DNA of 64,000 bases from assembly GCF_028389875.1 (NCBI RefSeq), contig NC_084665.1, positions 121,848,602 to 121,912,601 of the forward strand, in the 5' to 3' direction. Below the pieces are notes generated by a model, which searched no databases, was not told where the DNA came from, and saw only the letters and a program-made list of their open reading frames with translations. Each line of letters begins with the position of its first letter. Positions within the stretch are counted from its first letter, which is position 1. A program made the position numbers and the translations under genes. Positions 13,601 to 26,830 of this stretch are shown piece by piece. The DNA is from Rhea pennata (Eukaryota > Chordata > Aves > Rheiformes > Rheidae).

Positions 13601-15830
13601 CACTTTCCCCGCTGGTAGGGAAGGATGGCCGTCTCTAGAAGCCCACAGCTTGATTTTTTTCTTTCCTGTCTTCTTTCTTGTTTGCCATCTCTAGCACAGA
13701 CACCGAATTTCCAAATATGAACGTGTTAATACACGTATCACTTACTGGCCTATTAGCTCAAGTCCTGTTCTGAAGTCGCCGCGGGCTGCGCCGTTGTTTA
13801 TGTTACGCCACGTTATGTTATTTGCAAGCTCCCCAAAACGAGGGAGGTGATTTGGATGAGTCAGGAAGCCCACTTTGACACCGACCGTTTAGTGTGGGCG
13901 AGCCTCGGGGTCGGGTACGCTTCTATTAATACAGGGTCAAACTTGAGGAGGGAACTCGGGTTTGGTTTGCCTATTTTTAGCAAAGTCGCAGCAGTGCAGC
14001 AAAACCAACCAGTCTGAACCTGGCTGCAGTTTGTTTTGAGTTTGTGTGAACCAAAAAAGAAGGGCAAGTGTTGTGTTAAGGTAATGAAACGTATTTATTT
14101 TATTCTGTGCTCACTCAAAGCTATGGCTTTGGTGGGGAATTTGGTATGAAGCCCTCCTTTGATTCTGGTGGCCCTTGACTGATAGGACCATGTTGCATCA
14201 GACGTACTGCTATGGCAGTAGCAGGTTTTGAAACCTGGCGATTTTAGTACCTTACTATTGACACTTAACTGTTTTAGTACCTTGTACGCAGATCTCTTTT
14301 TCTTCACAAAAATTAAACCATAAAGACCTTTACTGCGTCTTGGTCCTTTAAAGCTGTATGTGCAAGGTCACTGAGAGAGGCGGTACCATTGCTCCTTTCT
14401 CCCCTTGCAGGAGGCTCCTGATGCAAGGACAGATGAAGAAAGAGTTTGGATCCAGATGTTAATAGTGATAAGTTTATTACTGTTAATAATTAGGAGTTGT
14501 AGTTAAACATTTTCTCTGTATCTTTTGTGGTCTGCCAAGGTTTATGAGTCCTGGGTTCGGCAGAATAACTTGAAACTCCATGTTAGGCAAAGTGACCAGT
14601 GTAGGGATTGGATGATGTTAATATTCTTGATGTTAATTTTCTTGATTCCAAGAACACAAATTGTCTGTGAATACAATACGTGAGGAAAAAAAACTGAGCG
14701 AAGAATAAACAGAATATCTAGAGAACTAGGGATACTGTGAGTATGAGAGTAGAAAATGGTTATAGGGAAGTGCGTGGTGGGAAAACCCATGTATTCAAAG
14801 ACTCATATCTCTGGAACAGCTCAGTGACAATTTCCTCTCTGCTGGGACCAGTTAGCATTGCTCTATTGACCTTTTCGAGGCTCAACTGATTTACCCCTAC
14901 TGAAAATCTGACCTTTTGTGTCCAGATAGTAAGGTGGCATAGAACTGGAAGAGATCAGAGCAACACCTCCTAATCTTCATGAAGGCTCCTGGGGCAGATA
15001 AAAAGGTAACAATCCTGCTTTGCATTCTCCAACACTCTAGCAGAGCAAGCGGGATGTTGAGCTTGCTCTGAATGAGATGATTGCACCAATGGGTAGAAAT
15101 TCTTGTAACCTGAAAAATGCAGGTGACACTGATTTGCATTCTTTTCTGAAAGCTTAAATGATTGTTGGAAGCAACCAAACTGGGCCGTGGCCCCGTGTCC
15201 TTCGTCTGATAGCGCTGTTACCATAAAGACAGAAATAAAGATTGTATCTGAGCAACAGGCTAACAGAGTTCTGCAGCCTGTTAAACAAATTACGGATCGG
15301 ATAACATGCTCTCCCAGTCACTGGGGCAAAGCCTGTCTGCCTCAGGATAAAAACCTATATTGTGCTACCGCTAGAAATGATCTCTGTGAACTTGTCACAT
15401 GTGAAAATTCATATCATTCTTCTAGCTAATGCATTCTTTTGCATTAGGTCACCTGAAAAAGAAATCTGTAGTTTAAATTTGCCTCCCTTCTTTATTAGGC
15501 AATATCAAGAATCAGCACAGGTCTTGGAGCTCACCGAGAGGAAGCTCAGTATTTGATTTGAACGTGCATAATGCATCTGTAAAATTCAGACTTGATGTGG
15601 AGTCCAAGACAAATATATTCAGACGCACAGCCAGGACCTGCAGACCATGTTTTGTGACAGTCTAATGTCATGCTCTCGGCCTGTGGAGACATTTGTAGCA
15701 AAAATCATCCTTGCAGCACAGCAAACAAGGTCTTTCTGCTGTGCTTTCATTGCTAGGGTTTAATCTCTAGCCATTGCTAGATGATTATATAAAGACTCTG
15801 GCACAGAGGCTAATGTGAGAAAATAGAATT

Positions 15831-15892
15831 GTGTATATATATATATATATATGTGTATGTATATATATAAATAAATATATATATATACATAT
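15831..15892. repeat. (TA)n / (TATG)n microsatellite
   Basis: A run of about 60 bases of alternating TA with TGTG and TAAA interruptions. It is a simple repeat likely to vary in length between individuals. Confidence 0.9.
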
Positions 15893-18800
15893 GCATGCAC
15901 CAGTTCTGAAGAACTGATACCACTGATGTATTTACTGGAGAGAGGCTTGAATCACCTTTAGGCTGCGCTATGACAGTATCTGCATCGCTGGCTTTTCCAA
16001 GGCCATCTGCGATCTTCCTTGTTGTTTGATTCTGTAATTTCCTCTTTCTTTCCATTCCTCTAGTCTTGTAATGACAAGACAAAAAAAAAGCAACAACTTT
16101 GGCTGCGCCACTGAAAAAGTTGCTACAAGATGATGTAATCTGGCATTAGGCACCAAAACAAGACATGGTGTTGCAGCAGCTAAAAATGACAAACTGCAGT
16201 GCACCAATATTTAGGTTTCATGGTCATACAAAGCAATTCCATTGAAACGGATGCAACTAAGCACTGAGCTCTGGCTGCTTGCAAGATATGCTGTGCTTGT
16301 ATAATGCACATGATTTTGTGTAATAGAAATAGAAAAAATACCCAAACAGAAACCCACTGTTATATTTGCACCAAAAATTACTTCTCTGCCTAATGCAATG
16401 TTGAAGTCCAAATGCAGTTGGTTTATAAATCACTTGCCTCTTCTTTCTGATAAACTCTGGGAAAAGCGCTGATGAGAGATATAATTCTAAAATTGTTCAT
16501 CAAAATGTTAATTTCAAATTTACTGTCTAAGGGTTTAGTGTTTTAATCTACAGAATCAGATGTTTGGATCTTTGCAGAAAAGGCTGTTTATATTAGGGAA
16601 GCCACCACAGTACTAAGTACAGATCACAAAAGGACTCACTGATTCATTTGCAAGCTGTTCAAAAATTTGTATGTAGAGAATTGGAGGCGAGTTGTTCCTA
16701 AATGCCAACCATATTGGACTTTGAAATGTGACCACCTCACTATAAAGACTATGAATAGCAAGCAATAGAAGAAAATTCCTCAAGGACAGAAGGTGGCATA
16801 CAATCCTATAGCCAGAAGGTAAAAACGGTGATGCAGAGTGCACAAGGAAGGCAGGATAATGCTTTGACCTAAAAAGGCAAAGCACACAACAATTTCTTAC
16901 TGGAATATGTGTAAATCAAGCATGTAACTACCAGAATTGTTAAGGCTGTCTTAGACTTTTACTCCACCAACTGATGTGCTACCTTTAGATACCACTCCTT
17001 CACCAGAAAGTCAGGCTGACATTCAGGATGTAGTGCGAGAAGCAGTTCCCTGTTTGTGAGCTCGGATATTCCTCTCTTAGTGACTTACTGTGTTTTCCTA
17101 GGAAGCAGAGAAGAAGCTAATACTGCCAGCTTTGAGGGAATTGCTGTCTTGCACTCCACATGTGCTACCCATATGCATGGTGGTGCAGAAGGAGCTCAGA
17201 AAAAGGAGTCATGGTTACATGCCACAGCTTGGATGACATGAAGTTCTCCACTGAGCGTTTTCCGAATTGAAGAGCTGGTTCTTAGCAGAAATGGAGCTTT
17301 CTTCAATGTAGCTGGTGATGGAAGAGTGGAGCAGCTGCATGAGGTGGCAGTGAGATAGTTTGCATGGCTGTGTTGCAAAGCTGACAGTCAGAAAAAGCTG
17401 TAGTTGCAGCCTGAGCACCCTCACCATCTGTACAGGAGAGAGGAGCCACTGATGCGAAACAAGGCAAACTCAAAACTCAGTGAAACCGCTCAGTTTATCA
17501 GTAAGAAAATACGGCTAACGAATGATCTGGGCAGAGATTTCCATAGCAAATAAAAGACTCTAAAAAATTGAAAGCCATCATTTGGGAGCACACATCACAA
17601 GCTGTAAAGCATGGCTTTAGTAGCAGCATTTGGCAAGGTCATGGACATGCAGGAGAAGTCATCGTCAGAACTATGTATGGGGCGAGGACCCATGTACTGA
17701 TAAAGAGGGGATTCCCATGGATCAATGTCCTGTCTGCAGGGCAGATTGTTAAGCTGGCAGCAGTTAAGTGATGCCAAAAATAGTGGGTTTGGTGATAATG
17801 GTGTTCTTACTACTCAGAGATGTTTACTGTGCTAGGTGGATGCTTATAATAGACAAAATAGGAATGCAATATATGGTGTCCTGTGTCTCTAGGATACTGC
17901 CTGAGCCCACAGGCTGTGCCGAGGCACATGAGATGCAAAGTGAGATGCAGTGCGTGCCTTCGTGTGGTTTGTTACTGTTAAAATAGAGGTGGCTTAAGCG
18001 TGCCTGGCTCTGTCCTTAGTGATCTTTGGTCACTTGAGCAGGCAGAAGTTTGCAGGTATTCAGCTGTGATAGAGAACACCAATTAGATTTACAGAGAAGT
18101 TTAGATTCTCTGAGTATTTTTTTTCTTGAAAAAGCCACAAGTAAACTTGTTTCCTCAAGAGAGAGATTTGTATTTGTGTCAGTTTTGGGTTGAATCGGTA
18201 GTGTTTTTTTAATTATTTGAAACTTAGACTACTTAAGTTTATTGGGTTTATGTATTTTTCCATTTTATTTCCTTTCTTGCCTGGCAACTATTTGATAATA
18301 TGGACAGCCAGAATACTTCTAATTCTAATGACTGATTTCCAGAGACTCAGTGGCCTGGATGGTTGCTGCTCCTGTGAACTGGATCACTGGGGCCCTGCGT
18401 GCAAGGAGCCAGCAGTTCTGCAGATGCATGTTCAAGCGTTAAAATGGTGCTAAATACTGAGATAAACTAATCCCCTGCAGCCCTTTTTCTTTACTGTGAA
18501 AAACAGGAAAACTGAAATAGTGACCTTAATTCGTAGAATTTAGCTATGTTTTGTGACGTTACAGATAGTGGATTACAGAGTAAGCCACGTTACCTGGTCC
18601 GGGAAGATCTATTCAACGATTTTTAAAGGGTGTCGAATATCTGGGAGAGGATCTGGCTTAATGATTATTTTAGACTAACTAACTGTATCCTTCTCACACA
18701 AGTCACAGCTTCTTTGATCCGAATTTTAGGTTGATCCTGGCTGTCTTTTGTGTGGTCTGGCTGGCTGAGTGCCTGAATGTCGTCTGACGTGCCTGCCTTT

Positions 18801-19699
18801 CAACACACGCCTTAGGTGTTTTAACTTTTCAATTTCTCTTTTATGTTTTCTCCTTAATACCTCTTGTATCTTTTAGATTGGATGTAGCTAAGCAAAACTT
18901 GGTATTAATTAATTTGGAAGGTGGTGGTATTCAAGAATTCACTAGCCCTCATAGAAGCTATATTTAAGTAAATAGTTTGTGTTAGTAACCTGAGAACAAA
19001 ACAATATATTCTCAGTGAAATGAAAAGTTTCAGATGGACGTAAAGTGATTCTTTTTTTTTCCATTTCCTCAAGTAAAGTGTTTCATTCTTTCATTCCATT
19101 CAACTCCAAATCATATTTTCTTCAGAATTTTGAGTAGAATTGAACAGGACAATCCATTATTTTTCTGTAGAAGAAAATCTTTTTCGACTGTGGTCATGAT
19201 GTACATGAGCCCATTTGATTTTAACAAACAGGGCTGTTATTTACTTCATTTAGCATACCATGTATTTTAGAGTAATAAAAACTTTCTGTGACATTCAGTG
19301 GGGTGATGATAGATGGTGACCTGTTCGTGCGGAGCTCTGGTCTATAACCATTCCTGTGAGTTATGCAACAGAGTTATCATCTCTCAGTCTTTATTTTTGC
19401 AGAGGATGAAGTTACACCTTTTGTCTTAGAGGCTGAAGTCTTCCCACTTTCCCTGGGTAGTGTAATAGTACCTTTGTTTATGTAACGCTTCACTGTTTGG
19501 TCCACTTCCAACTTGTTTATGTTGGTTTGAGATATTTTTGGCAATGTTTATCTTTGTTGGTTGTATCTATGACTGACCACTGTTTCTATCTGTGGGATCT
19601 GAGCTGGCTTAATTTACAATGATGTCTTTTGTTCAGAGCGGTCCTGAGCATGAAAGTGCTTTTGCTTTTGAAAAGCGTTACGGGCTGTGCAGGCCGGTT

Positions 19700-19860
19700 G
19701 CAGGTGTTACTCCTGCTGAAGTCGATGAGACCTTTGTCTAAAGAATGCAGGGACAGACCCTACACGGCGTCACTCACGGCTGGCCTAGCAGTCCTGGGAG
19801 CAAGGACTGGGATCCAGGTCTCTGCCCATCTCACCGGCTTCCCTAACCACTAGGTTCTCT
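19700..19860. repeat. Ancient SINE-like remnant
   Basis: gactgggatccaggtctctg followed by cccatctcaccggcttccct and aaccactaggttctc resembles the tail of MIR-type SINEs (gggattagaacccaggtctc..gctctaaccactaggcc). The match is short and assigned by memory of the consensus. Confidence 0.35.
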
Positions 19861-20839
19861 CTTCCTTATTCTACTCGTAGCTTCGTGATTCGCCACTTTA
19901 GGGAACCAGCAGAGTCAGGTGGGGCAGAGAGAGCATTCCCATTGCGTGTTCTGCCATCTGGAGACGAGACTACCATCCAAAAAAGTGGAGGGTGCAGGCT
20001 TAAACCAGGCTTGAGGTGGAGTTGAGCTCATGGTGCTCTCAGCAAACGTTTATGATGAAGAGGAGAGCGGCAGCACAATCACTGCCAACCACCCTTTAAA
20101 AAGGATGAACCCTTTCTCAGACTTGTGACTGTCCCTAAAGTCAGATTCAGAGCTCTACATCCGAAATGAGTGACGGTTATCAATAAACTAAGTTCTAGAA
20201 AAAGCTGAGAACTGAAGTGCCTCCTTGCAATTTCCTTGGCCTGTGACTGACTGTAGGCTGTTCTTCACTTCTTAGTGCACAGGCTGCTTGCATCTTACCT
20301 TCTGGAAGTGCCTGTCTGTCTTTATTGCCTCTATAAGAAACTTCTGATTATTTTTCAGTCTGCCACTTCTATAAAACTCTTAAGGGAAACAGGGAAACTC
20401 ACTAATAGGTGAAATTCATTTGATCCTTCTCCCTCCTTCTTTCCTATGAGATTTTTCCCCTAAAACATTTATTTTGTATTCTCCTTGCTTCTTCCCTTCA
20501 CTAGTCCAAGACATGAGTGGCTGGTTAAGTAGATGAAAATAGATACAGGCGCTTGGAAATTCCTATTGTTCTCCAGAGAGACGACTGTCTAGTGTCCAGC
20601 AGAGCAATGCCTGAGACCCATCTGTCAAGATAACAGCTGCCACTTTTTCCATAGTTCGTTTATAAGATCACAGAGATCAAAACTTACAGATGGAAAAGAC
20701 CTATTTATAATAACAAACTGCACTGCTAATAGCTCCTTTCCACTGTGGCTCTCAAGATACTTAAAGGCTTACTGGATTAAGCCTTTCAAGATTCCTAAGG
20801 CAGAGTAAGTATATTAATTAATAATATTATGCTTGGATA

Positions 20840-20935
20840 TGTGACTCTCTTTCTGACCTTGATCAATTCACAGTCATTGTTTCACAGGCAATAAAATGAA
20901 GGTAAGTAAGTTATACTGCCACAACTATCTGATGG
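20840..20935. repeat. Possible ancient MIR-like remnant
   Basis: tgaccttgatcaattcacag tcattgtttcacaggcaataaaatgaagg is ordered like the MIR segment tgaccttgggcaagtcacttaacctct..cagtttcctcatctgtaaaatggg. Several mismatches make this weak. Confidence 0.3.
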
Positions 20936-23900
20936 CAGAACCTCTGCTTTCTGACATCCAGCTTTTTCTCTGATCACAAACCTCTGCTATTCCATCTTCT
21001 TGCAGAATTCTGCTCTGGAGAATAATCTTGAGTGCATCATTCATTTTTTTTAATTATGCTGATCCAGGTCTTCAACTGGCATATATTCTTGTACTTTCAT
21101 TGCTATCAGCAGAACTGTGCCAATTTACAGCAATGAGGATCTGCAGCACCTGGAAAGATGAAAAATCTGGAAACAAATGTGCAGAAGAAGAATTCCATAG
21201 CTAATGTGACTTCAGAACATACTCTCAAGAGTTTACAGGCGGAGACATAACACTGCTAGGGTCTGATTTGGAAAACAGAAAACACTGTTTACATTGAAAA
21301 CAGTATTGCAAAAATACTTTTGGAGGAGAAAGCAGGTATGTTTCTAGTATCTGGGAAGAATAAACTATACATCTACAGAAAGGTTTGTTCCATTAACCAG
21401 TATATTACATAACATTTAAAAAAATAGCCTAGGAAAATAATGGCGTGTGAATAAGACATTCTTTCACTGGAGTGTTGTAGCAGATTGATAAAGACTGATT
21501 GGCAAGATGGTGTTTCTATCTAACCTTAATTGGAGGCCGAACTTCTAACAACATAATCAGGGTGATCCAATAAATAACTTTTAATAAGCCCTTTTCAGAG
21601 TCCACTCAAAGGTAGAAATGACTTTTATCTTCTGTTATGTAGACAGCATATTTCCTGTTTATATTACTATACAGTAAGAGTATAAGTAGCTTTCCAGTCA
21701 CTGAATCTAAAGGACCTTGGGCAGCATACGCCGTGGGAAGGCATTTGGTGTGCACATCAAAAACAGTTTGGTTTTAAACTGTATCTTTTCACCAATCTGC
21801 TGCGATCGGATCATTTTGGGTAGAATTTGTGTAGATAGCTGAAGGTAGGGGAGAAGTCCACAGTCTGCCCAATGGATGGAGTATCTAGATGCCTGCTGTT
21901 ATCTGCTCTTGATTGACGTGTGTGTTCCCTGAGTGAACCAGTGGTGTGTTTCGCCCGGACACTGTGTGTGCGTTATGCTGAAGAGAGGCACCGTGGAGTC
22001 CCGTCTGCTTCTATCGAAACGGTGCCAGTGAAGTCATGTCTCATTTTGCCATGTGGAATCCCTGGCTGGAGGAGCCGATTCCTTAGGAATTCTCAGCACG
22101 CTTGTGAAGGGAGGGGATATTACATAATGCCGCCTGGGAATATTATACCATGTCTCTAAAATAAAATGCATTACAGAAATGTCTGTCCAGTCTGCATCAG
22201 AAAGTTGGATGCTCTGAGGAGGAGCATTTGACATCTGCATTATGTGTTTCTAATGTACGTACGAGCTCATGGTGGAACTGTACTGTCTGTCTGTCTGACT
22301 TATTTAGAGCAAACGTAATGTTGGCGTATTGAGGCCTTCTTACATGGCTTAGCCAACACCCATTTGTATAAACACTATTTTTCCTCTGTTTGATTCTTCT
22401 GCCTCTCTCTCTTTTTTCAAGAACGTTTTTCTTTTTCTCCTTATTTAACAACTCAGTAGTTGCTAGGTCCTTTGCAAGAGTTGGGTGATTACTTTGTTTG
22501 TCAAGGTAAGCTTCAGTAAAGCAATCCTCTGTGAACGAGGTATAACCACGCTACGCGTAAAAGAAGTTGAGTGAAGAACCTGGTAAATAAGGAAAGAGCA
22601 TTCATTCGCAGGGAGCGTGGTGAGAAATGTTATTTTTCAATTCCAAATGCCCCTGAGGCCAAAATACTATTTAACATATTGGTATGAAGTGGGAGCATAT
22701 TAAGAATATACTTTTAAAGTTCAAATTTGTATCTCGGTGTGTGCATAGCCTCTTGAACTATTAGTGGCCTAATACAGATGGGTAGATTTTTTTCTAAGTT
22801 GTTCCTAGCTCTTGCCAGGGGAGCCCAAAGTGCTGGTGAATCAAGCTTTTAGCACAAATTTCATTCAGAAGGGAATGGAAGCAAGTACTGGAAGTCTACA
22901 GCTGGGAAGTCGATGGATGCCCAGTCTGTGAGCAGTTGGTCATTAGAGCAGAGCTAATAATGTCCTGCTGCAATGTTGTTACTGCTCTGCACTAGGGTGG
23001 CTGGGAAGGTTTGGTGTCTAAGAGACGGTTTCTACTGGCAGGTTGTTCAGCATCGCGTTTCCCTGAGCAGAGGAGGCATTAGCCAGCAGGGGAGCTGGTT
23101 CTTTGCTCCCAGCTTCCTTCTGTCGGCGCGTGATCCAAAACCTCTCTCTCTCATATGATCCCAGAACCATTTCAGAGCTTCTCTAAAAGAAAAACTTGGG
23201 GATTCTCTTCTGTTTTCTGTGGTGCTTTTCCCTTGCTCCCTGCATCCAGATCAGTATTCAGAAGCTTTGGCAATCTAGCTCTGTTTTCCAGCTGACCCTG
23301 TGTTTTGGTCTTGAGACCTTCTTGTTCCGTTTATTGGAAGATAGGTGGCTATCACGTTCACCTATTTCAGTGAGGTTTAACCATCTATTGAAGTGTATAA
23401 CTTATCTATGAAAAAAAAAAATCATCTTCACCTTCATGTATGCACTACTGGCTAAAATGTCAAATACATATGTCCATTGTATATGCAATCATCAAGGAAA
23501 AATGAGGAAGGAGGGTAGGAAATACTCATGTGCATTGTGGGATAGGGTGAGACTGAGAATGAAACCAAGAAGAAAAAAAGAGCTGAATTTTATTGTCCTG
23601 TTATCTCGGCTTACTAGATAGCTAGAATTCTTTGGCTAAGTTCTGCTGCGCATGTTTGGGTAGGAAATCTTGCAAAATGACACCTTTATGTTCCTGCCAT
23701 GTTCTTGAATTGCTCTTTGTGCTATTTGGCTGGTTCCAAGAGTGCAGGAATAGCAAGATATAGCCTAATCAGGAATATTCTGTGATCCTGCGGAACCTAC
23801 GTTGCTGGACATGGTATATATAGGAGAAGTATAAGAGATGCGAAGTATTTCCGCAGTGGTATATCCTCTCTGTTCATGCTGACAGCTATTGTCCCACTCA

Positions 23901-25262
23901 TTAGCATACCCAAATTGACCTGATTCTGCCATGCTTACTCAAATTAAATTTGTCTTATGCTATAGAGCATGTACATTTTACAGCTCAACTTTGTAATGAC
24001 AACAAAATCAGACCTTAAAATAAAATGACTATAGTAAGGCAACAGGATACCAGGGGAATTGTTTTGATCCCCTTACGATTCATGTAGAATATGCTTATTG
24101 AACCTCATATTTGTCCTGAGGATAAATCTACTTTCTTGTCTCTTCTAAAAATATGCAAATCTATAAAGCCGTTAGGACAGAATAATTCCTTTCAGTAGAG
24201 TGAACTAGACAATTGCATGTAATTTTCTTGGCTGTGAAGTCAAGCTAAGTGCAAGGCTCAGTCATATTGTCTTGTAGTTGTACACAACCCTGATATATAG
24301 TGTATGGTAATGCATTATTGAATAGCTGTCTGTTGTATCTTCATTGCGTGGTGTCAGCTGCGTAATAAATAATTGATTGTATTGCTCTTACTCCACATTA
24401 AAGATATATGAGTATATAATACATGAAGGAAAAAGCAGCAGCAAGGCTGCCCGCATTGGAAAGTTCAACCCTTACTGAAGAGCACTGCAGTAGCAGGAAG
24501 CAAGAAGTGACCGCCGTCACTATTTCCAATTTCTGTAGTTTGAGTCAGTGATTGTTTGTCGTAGCAACAAATGGCACATTCCAGCCATTTTTGTTGCCTT
24601 TTTAAATAAAAAATTGTGGTAAAGTTCTGATGTGTTGTGGAGATGTGCCCCAGTCAATCTGATTATTATCTATCTAGAAAGTCCGCTTAAGAAGATTAGT
24701 AATTCTTGTTATATGATTGTAAACTGTCTGAAAAAAATACAGGCTAAGTTAGAAAATCTTTTTTCTTCATCGGGCTTTGTTTGTATCACGTGGAGGAAAA
24801 TTTAGCAGCAAAAAACAAAGTTCAGGATTATACTGGCACTAAATCTCTGTTGTTCCCTTGCAAAGCCACATTTTCCTTCCTCCTTCAGCTGGCAAAGTCC
24901 CTGTGCAGGACGCAGTGGGATGGCTCACTATTCAGACATAGCACACGAAATGAAAGTTTGCTCCAGCTCACTTTCAACTTCTGCAGTTCTGTTACAAGAA
25001 CCATCATTTCTTTTTTAAAATTAGTTCCATTAGTAAAATTGATAGACACCAAATTTGTCTAGAAAAGAGTTTATTTTGGGAGTTGAATGAAAGAAATCCA
25101 AGAGGAATACACTACTTACTGTATAGTCCTTTGGAAGGAGAGGGGCATGGCCAGAGGTAACAACAATTTATTGTAAGCTGTTGTGATGTTGAAAAGGTTT
25201 AAGCTGGTGAACTGCATTTTGTGATGATAATGAAACGATAAATGAAGATGTAAGATGTGTGA

Positions 25263-25712
25263 GATCACAGAATCACAGAATGGTTGAGGTTGGAAGGGAG
25301 TGTGCTGGGGGTCTCTGCAGATCATCTTGTCCAACCCCACCGCCCCACTCTAGCAGGGTCACCTAGAGCAAGTTGCACGAGATTGTGTTCAGGCAGGTTT
25401 TGAATATCTCCAGAGAAGGAGACTCTGGGCAACCTGGTCCAGTGCTCTGTCACTCTCACAGTAAATAAGTTTTTCCTCATAATTAGGTGGAACTTCCTGT
25501 GCTTCAGTTTGTGCCTGTTGCCTCTTGTCCTATTGCTGGGCACCACTGAAAAGAGCCCAGCCCCATCCCCTTGACACCCTCCCTTCAGGTACTTGTACAC
25601 ATTGATCAGATCCCCCCTCAGGCTTCTCTTCCCCAGGCTGAAGAGGCCCAGCTCTCGCAGCCGTTCCTCATAGAGCAGGTGCTGCAGCCCTCTGATCATC
25701 TTCATGGCCCTG
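25263..25712 (-). mobile_element. CR1 LINE, 3' fragment of about 450 bp
   Basis: It begins with atcacagaatcacagaatgg followed by ttgaggttggaagg, which is the complement of the CR1 3' end, and continues through the complement of the end of the reverse-transcriptase frame and the 3' untranslated region. The plus strand carries ctcatagagcaggtgctgcag, the complement of the region encoding the CR1 motif [17 protein letters not shown]. Translated on the minus strand (25322-25705) this gives a mostly open frame including [20 protein letters not shown]. The element is 5'-truncated and inactive. The same segment occurs in opposite orientation at 52,040-52,500. Confidence 0.95.
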
Positions 25713-26689
25713 ATATTTGATTTGCACAGACTTGAGTTCTGATGGAGTGACCCGAATAGCCAGAGGCCTCTTAGGTCCTCTAGGCATTTCCCTGGGAATC
25801 GGAAGTGTAAGGTACTGACTCTGAAAAAAAAAGCATTGCTCCAGTCTCACCACTTAACACACATTTAGGACATAGGAGAATTGCTTTTGCTCTTGATGGG
25901 GAAAAGGCAAGTTATTGCAGTGTATTAGGAAAAAAGGTAAAATGTGAATAACACTAGGGAAATCAGTGGAGTTTTACTGGTGTAAACCAGCCCGGGATGT
26001 GATTTGCGACTTTATGGATTTTTTTCTACCATCACTCCTATGCAGTTACATTGGCTTTGCTGAACTATCTCCTCCTTTACACACTGTGGGGGTACCAGTG
26101 TTGACATAAAGGTTTTTGTGTAGTTCATAGAAACTTCCCGATAGTATATTTTTCAGTCTATATCAGAGATCATTACATATTATAAAGGGGGGGGGGGAAA
26201 TCAGAATTTCCAGCCTGTGTAAAATTCCAGTAGAATATTGACATATTTTGAGATTAGCAGCCATAATTTTTAGAGAAAAAGAAACACCTGAGATCAAAAA
26301 TTCTTAATCACAGCAACACTGACTACAATAAATGCTGCCTTGGTGAATGTTAATTATTAAAGTCAGAGGAATCAAAACTAATAACAAGTTTATAATGGCA
26401 AGACTTACTACAAGGCATAATTGAAAAAGTGATTGCAATAAATGGCATCAAAATATAATCCCTGTCCTGAAGAATCTCTGGTCTACATAAAATGAAACAG
26501 GATAGTAGATTGTCAGCCTGTCCTGAAAACATCTTCTGAATGCTATGCCCTTATTTCTCCTGCCAAAATGTATACAAAAAATAACTCTTCAGCTTGCTTT
26601 ACTTTCTCTAGGTAACTGCAGTTTAAAAAATAAGGTAAGACAATGATTCCAAGTGAATACCACTATTTTTTGAAAGTCACTTATTCAGC

Positions 26690-26830
26690 TTATCCCTCTT
26701 TTGAGGTAAGTGGATGGTATTATTCCCATTATACAGAATAAAAGCCAAATAGCTAGTGAAATTGAGACGTTTGCTCTGGATTAGAATCTCCATCTTCTGA
26801 TTCCCAGAATGTGTCAACACTGCAAAGACA
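26690..26830. repeat. Ancient MIR/CORE-SINE-like remnant
   Basis: The run gaggtaagtggatggtatta then ttcccattatacagaataaa, followed by agctagtgaaattgag and a later ggattagaatctccatcttctga, tracks the reverse-oriented MIR consensus (wording from memory: tattattcccattttacagatgagg, cacagctagtaagtgg, ggattcgaacccaggtcttctga). It is heavily diverged, as expected for an amniote-wide SINE. Assigned from remembered consensus, not alignment. Confidence 0.6.

Larger units (their letters stand above)
7636..25262. other. Gene-free stretch between CR1 fragments
   Basis: No exon of a known family was recognised on either strand. Contents are AT-rich DNA with two GC-richer patches (about 10,900-11,260 and 13,080-13,310), a (TTTA)n run near 13,417-13,437, a (TA)n/(TATG)n microsatellite at 15,831-15,892, and MIR-like remnants near 19.7 and 20.8 kb. 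Long open frames such as 10,777-11,295 on the minus strand fall in the GC-rich patch, where stops are rare by composition, and have no recognisable motif. This is most simply FKBP1B intron or intergenic sequence. Confidence 0.5.

Noticed and set aside
25322-25705. 127-residue minus-strand frame with [14 protein letters not shown]
   Set aside because: It is the decayed C-terminal part of CR1 reverse transcriptase and its 3' UTR, not a host gene.
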